A stretch of DNA of 64,000 nucleotides, taken from Maritimibacter sp. (GTDB taxonomy: Bacteria > Pseudomonadota > Alphaproteobacteria > Rhodobacterales > Rhodobacteraceae). Within the stretch, counting starts at the first letter, position 1; each line of letters opens with the position of its first letter. The stretch is from positions 558,001 through 622,000 of the forward strand of contig CP051232.1 in NCBI GenBank assembly GCA_017792445.1, in the 5' to 3' direction. A program made the position numbers and the translations under genes. The notes under the pieces were generated by a model. It did not search any database, was not told where the DNA came from, and saw only the letters and a program-made list of their open reading frames with translations. This document shows, one piece after another, positions 61,147-64,000 of the stretch.

Positions 61147-62724
61147 TCAGACGCCCCACGCTTCCGGCAGGGTCGGCACCGCCGCGACCAGCTTGCGGGT
61201 ATAGTCCTGAGCCGGCGCATGCAGGACGTGTTCGGTCTCGCCCGCCTCGACGATCTGCCCCGCCTTCATCACCAGCACCCGGTCGGTGATCGCGCGGACC
61301 ACGGACAGGTCATGGCTGATGAACAGGTAGCTGAGGCCGAAGCGCCGTTGCAGGTCCGCCAACAGGTCGAGGATCTGCGCCCGGATCGAGACGTCAAGCG
61401 CCGACACGGCCTCGTCGAGGATCACAAGGCTGGGGCGGATAACGATGGCGCGGGCGATTGCGATGCGCTGGCGCTGCCCGCCGGAAAACTCGTGGATATA
61501 GCGATTGCCGTCCTCGGGCTTCAGGCCCACCGCGTCCAAGGCTTCCGCCACGCGGGTGCGGCGTTCTTCCGAGGACACGGGTTCAAGGTGGAACGGCTCG
61601 GCCACCAGCCGAGACACCTTCTGGCGCGGGTCGAACGATCCGTAGGGGTCCTGAAACACCAACTGCATCCGGCGGCGCAGGTCCGACGGCACCCTGCCCG
61701 CCACGACCGGCTGGCCATCCAGATGCACGGCGCCGCCCTGCAGCGGTTCCAGGCCGAGGATCGCGCGGGTCAGGGTGGACTTGCCGCAACCCGACTCGCC
61801 CACCAGCCCGACGCTTTCGCCCGCGGCGACGGTCAGCGAGACGCCATCGACGGCGCGCACCGGCTCGGATCGACCGAACAGGCCACCTCGGCGACCGGGA
61901 TAGATGCGAACGGCGTCGCGGACGTCCAGCACCGGCGCGCCGCCGGACGCGGCATCACGGTCGGGAACGTGGCGGCTGTCGGCAAACAGCTTGGCGGTAT
62001 AGGGATGCGCCCGCGCGCGGAACAGGGCTTCGGTCGGCCCCTGTTCCATCACCGCGCCGCCGCGCATGACCGCGACCCGGTCCGCCGTACCGGCCACAAC
62101 CGCAAGGTCGTGCGTGATCAGCATCAGCGCCATGCCTTCGTCTTCGACAAGGTCCTTCAGCAGGTCGAGGATCTGCGCCTGCGTGGTGACGTCAAGCGCC
62201 GTGGTCGGTTCGTCCGCGATCAGCAACTTGGGCCGCAGCGCCACCGCCGCCGCGATGCAGACGCGCTGGCGCTGCCCGCCGGACAACTCGTGCGGATAGC
62301 GCGACAGCGGCACGCGGGCGGGGTCGAGACCGACGCGCGCCAACCGTTCCTCTGCCGCCGCGCGCGCGCCTGCCCGGTCGGCGGCGCCGTGCACCAAAAG
62401 CGTTTCGGCCACCTGATCGCCGATTGTTTTCAGCGGGTTCAAAGCCGTCATCGGCTCTTGGAAGATCATGCCGACGTCGCGCCCGCGCATCGCGTTCAGG
62501 CGGCGTTCCGGCTCGGTCAGCAGGTCGCGGCCCTCGAACTCCACCCGGCCCGACAGACGGGCCGCACGCGGCTCCAGCCGCATCACCGATAGGGCGGTCA
62601 TCGACTTGCCCGAGCCGCTTTCGCCGACCACGCCGAAGACCTCGCCGGGCGCGATCTGGAACGACACATCGTTCAGGATCCGGGCGTCGCCGATCTGCAT
62701 CGACAGGCCCTCGACCTTCAGCAT
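61147..62724 (-). CDS. Peptide ABC transporter, fused double ATP-binding protein
   Basis: 525 residues, a fusion of DppD- and DppF-like ATPases (as in GsiA/YejF). First half: Walker [16 protein letters not shown], signature [15 protein letters not shown], Walker [13 protein letters not shown]. Second half: [44 protein letters not shown]. In the second half a Glu-Ala (DEAVSALD) replaces DEP. Its stop is four bases from the MaoC stop, convergent. The permease genes precede it; the binding protein gene is likely outside the window. Confidence 0.93.
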   Translation of the reverse strand: MLKVEGLSMQIGDARILNDVSFQIAPGEVFGVVGESGSGKSMTALSVMRLEPRAARLSGRVEFEGRDLLTEPERRLNAMRGRDVGMIFQEPMTALNPLKTIGDQVAETLLVHGAADRAGARAAAEERLARVGLDPARVPLSRYPHELSGGQRQRVCIAAAVALRPKLLIADEPTTALDVTTQAQILDLLKDLVEDEGMALMLITHDLAVVAGTADRVAVMRGGAVMEQGPTEALFRARAHPYTAKLFADSRHVPDRDAASGGAPVLDVRDAVRIYPGRRGGLFGRSEPVRAVDGVSLTVAAGESVGLVGESGCGKSTLTRAILGLEPLQGGAVHLDGQPVVAGRVPSDLRRRMQLVFQDPYGSFDPRQKVSRLVAEPFHLEPVSSEERRTRVAEALDAVGLKPEDGNRYIHEFSGGQRQRIAIARAIVIRPSLVILDEAVSALDVSIRAQILDLLADLQRRFGLSYLFISHDLSVVRAITDRVLVMKAGQIVEAGETEHVLHAPAQDYTRKLVAAVPTLPEAWGV

Positions 62725-62734
62725 CCCGCGCCCC

Positions 62735-63553
62735 TCATGCCGTGCGCCGCATGCGCGGGTCGAGCATGTCGCGCAGACCGTCGCCCATCAGGTTCAGGCC
62801 AAGCACCATCAGCACGATGGCAAGGCCGGGGATCAGCGCCATGTGCGGCGCAAGGCCGATCATCGTCTGGCTGTCGGCCAGCATCCGCCCCCACGACGGT
62901 ACAGGAGGCTGCGCGCCCAGTCCGAAATAGCTAAGCGCCGCTTCCGACACGATGCCCACCGAGAACTGGATCGTTGCCTGCACGATCAGCAGGTTGCCGA
63001 TGTTCGGGAAGATGTGCTCGGCGCTGATCCGCGCCGCGCCCTTCCCCGCGACGCGGGCGGCCATGATGAAATCGAGCGTCCAAAGGCTGATCGCGCCCGC
63101 CCGGGCGACGCGGGCGAAGACGGGGATGTTGAACACCCCGATGGCCAGCATCGCGTTCAGGGCCGAGGGGCCGAACACCGCCGCGATCAGGATCGCCATG
63201 ACCAGCGGCGGGAAGGCAAAGACAAGGTCGTTGCCGCGCATGATGATCTCGTCCACCCAACCGCCCCGCCGGGCGGCGGCGAACAGGCCCAGCGGCACGC
63301 CCACCGCAAGACCGATCCCGGCGGCGACAAGCGCCACGCCGATAGAGGTGCGCGCGCCCACCATCAGCATCGACAGGATGTCCCGCCCAAGGTGGTCGGT
63401 CCCCAAGAGATAGCCGTCGCCCGGCACCTTCATCCGCTCGGCCACCGCCAGCACGGTCACGTCGTGCGGGGTCCAGATGAAGGACACCATCGCCATCAGA
63501 AGGAACAGCGCGCTGAGCGCCGCGCCGATCAGGAATCCTGCGGGAACCCTCAT
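62735..63553 (-). CDS. Peptide ABC transporter permease (DppC type)
   Basis: 272 residues, five or six membrane segments. Near the N-terminus is HDVTVLAVAERMKVPGDGYLLGTDHLGRDILSMLM, the DppC family mark, and the EAA-type ATPase contact region around RVARAGAISLWTLDFIMAAR. It overlaps the upstream permease gene by four bases. Confidence 0.93.
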   Translation of the reverse strand: MRVPAGFLIGAALSALFLLMAMVSFIWTPHDVTVLAVAERMKVPGDGYLLGTDHLGRDILSMLMVGARTSIGVALVAAGIGLAVGVPLGLFAAARRGGWVDEIIMRGNDLVFAFPPLVMAILIAAVFGPSALNAMLAIGVFNIPVFARVARAGAISLWTLDFIMAARVAGKGAARISAEHIFPNIGNLLIVQATIQFSVGIVSEAALSYFGLGAQPPVPSWGRMLADSQTMIGLAPHMALIPGLAIVLMVLGLNLMGDGLRDMLDPRMRRTA

Positions 63554-64000
63554 GCGCGCCGCCTCAGGCGCGGATCGACCACCGCGTAGGCGAGATCGAC
63601 AAGGAAGTTCACCACGACCACCGCGAAGACCAGCAGCATCACAACCGCCTCGACCACGATCAGGTCGCGCTGGGTCACGGCCTGAAAGATCAGGCGACCG
63701 AGGCCCGGCAGGAAGAACACGTTCTCGACCACGATGGCCCCCGCGATCAGCACCGAAACCTGCATCCCGAGGATGGTCATTACCGGGATCAGCGCGTTGC
63801 GGAAGGCGTGGTGCAGGATGGCGCGGCTGCGGCTAAGGCCCTTGGCGCGGGCGGTGCGGATGTAGTCTCGGTGCAGCGTCTCCAGAAGCGACGAGCGCAT
63901 GACGCGGGCAAGGATCGACGCTTGCAACAGCGCCAAGGCAAGCGCGGGAAGGGTCAGCGCCTTGAGCCCCGCGAACAGGCCCGCGTCCCATCCCGGAAAG
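63550..64000 (-). CDS. Peptide ABC transporter permease (DppB type), C-terminal part, cut by window edge
   Basis: The reading frame is open to the right edge; the visible 149 residues are the C-terminal half. The EAA motif RTARAKGLSRSRAILHHAFRNALIP and the following VLIAGAIVVENVFFLPGLGRL are typical of DppB. It is upstream of the DppC-type gene, as in standard dpp operons. The N-terminal half lies outside. Confidence 0.93.
   Translation of the reverse strand, partial: FPGWDAGLFAGLKALTLPALALALLQASILARVMRSSLLETLHRDYIRTARAKGLSRSRAILHHAFRNALIPVMTILGMQVSVLIAGAIVVENVFFLPGLGRLIFQAVTQRDLIVVEAVVMLLVFAVVVVNFLVDLAYAVVDPRLRRRA

Overview
The window is a GC-rich chromosomal segment of an alphaproteobacterium, almost certainly Rhodobacterales (Roseobacter group). 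The evidence is the set of lineage-typical genes: the methylmalonyl-CoA locus with a PccR-type regulator, betIABC next to choXWV, DUF4174, YdcH and DUF1036 proteins, Hint-domain proteins, and short Flp-like pilins with the GAVTVDW motif. I saw no tRNA, rRNA, insertion sequence, phage gene or CRISPR array. Two genes are cut by the window edges: methylmalonyl-CoA mutase on the left and a peptide-ABC permease on the right.

Layout. 1-11760: propionyl-CoA assimilation. It holds mcm, pccA, pccB, several small conserved genes between pccA and pccB, an MFS exporter, and the regulator pccR. A matching inverted repeat lies upstream of both pccB and pccR. 11757-12008: a YdcH-family protein, with an FNR-like box upstream. 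12099-21211: choline-O-sulfate and choline uptake and oxidation to glycine betaine (betI-betC-betB-betA on the minus strand, choX and choWV on the plus strand). A Tat-exported metallo-beta-lactamase-fold hydrolase sits on the opposite strand between choX and choW. 21296-28769: an accessory surface/secretome block with three tandem Hint-domain paralogues that all start at TTG, a two-gene operon of DUF1036 proteins (three copies plus one copy), and two nearly identical pilin-like genes. 28912-37630: truA, an unusual permease/FG-GAP/ASPIC fusion protein, a small exported protein, two Sel1-repeat proteins, a prepilin peptidase and a TPR lipoprotein. 37790-40764: an ectoine-hydrolase-like M24 protein, an ArgE-type deacetylase and a small exported protein. 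40789-42707: a divergent MFS/TetR pair with a clear operator.

42755-57942 is a sugar-acid catabolic region. It contains a KdgK-like kinase, a beta-hydroxyacid dehydrogenase, two EamA transporters, a UxaA-type dehydratase, a TRAP transporter with a divergent GntR/FCD regulator, a DenD-like dehydrogenase, and a plus-strand series of SDR, IlvD/EDD dehydratase, FAH hydrolase and 2-hydroxyacid dehydrogenase. The series reads as a non-phosphorylative route: aldonate to 2-keto-3-deoxyaldonate to 2,4-diketo-3-deoxyaldonate to pyruvate plus a short hydroxyacid. Three copies of a modular palindromic repeat lie at gene ends in this part.

58091-61143 is a compact lipid-type cluster (acyltransferase, acyl carrier protein, ketoacyl synthase, MaoC dehydratase). 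61147-64000 is part of a dipeptide/oligopeptide ABC transporter.

The strongest candidates for under-described biology are the lipid mini-cluster, the modular repeat family, the permease/FG-GAP fusion, the Hint triplet and the DUF1036 operon. Functions are assigned by recognising sequence families by eye; no database search was run.
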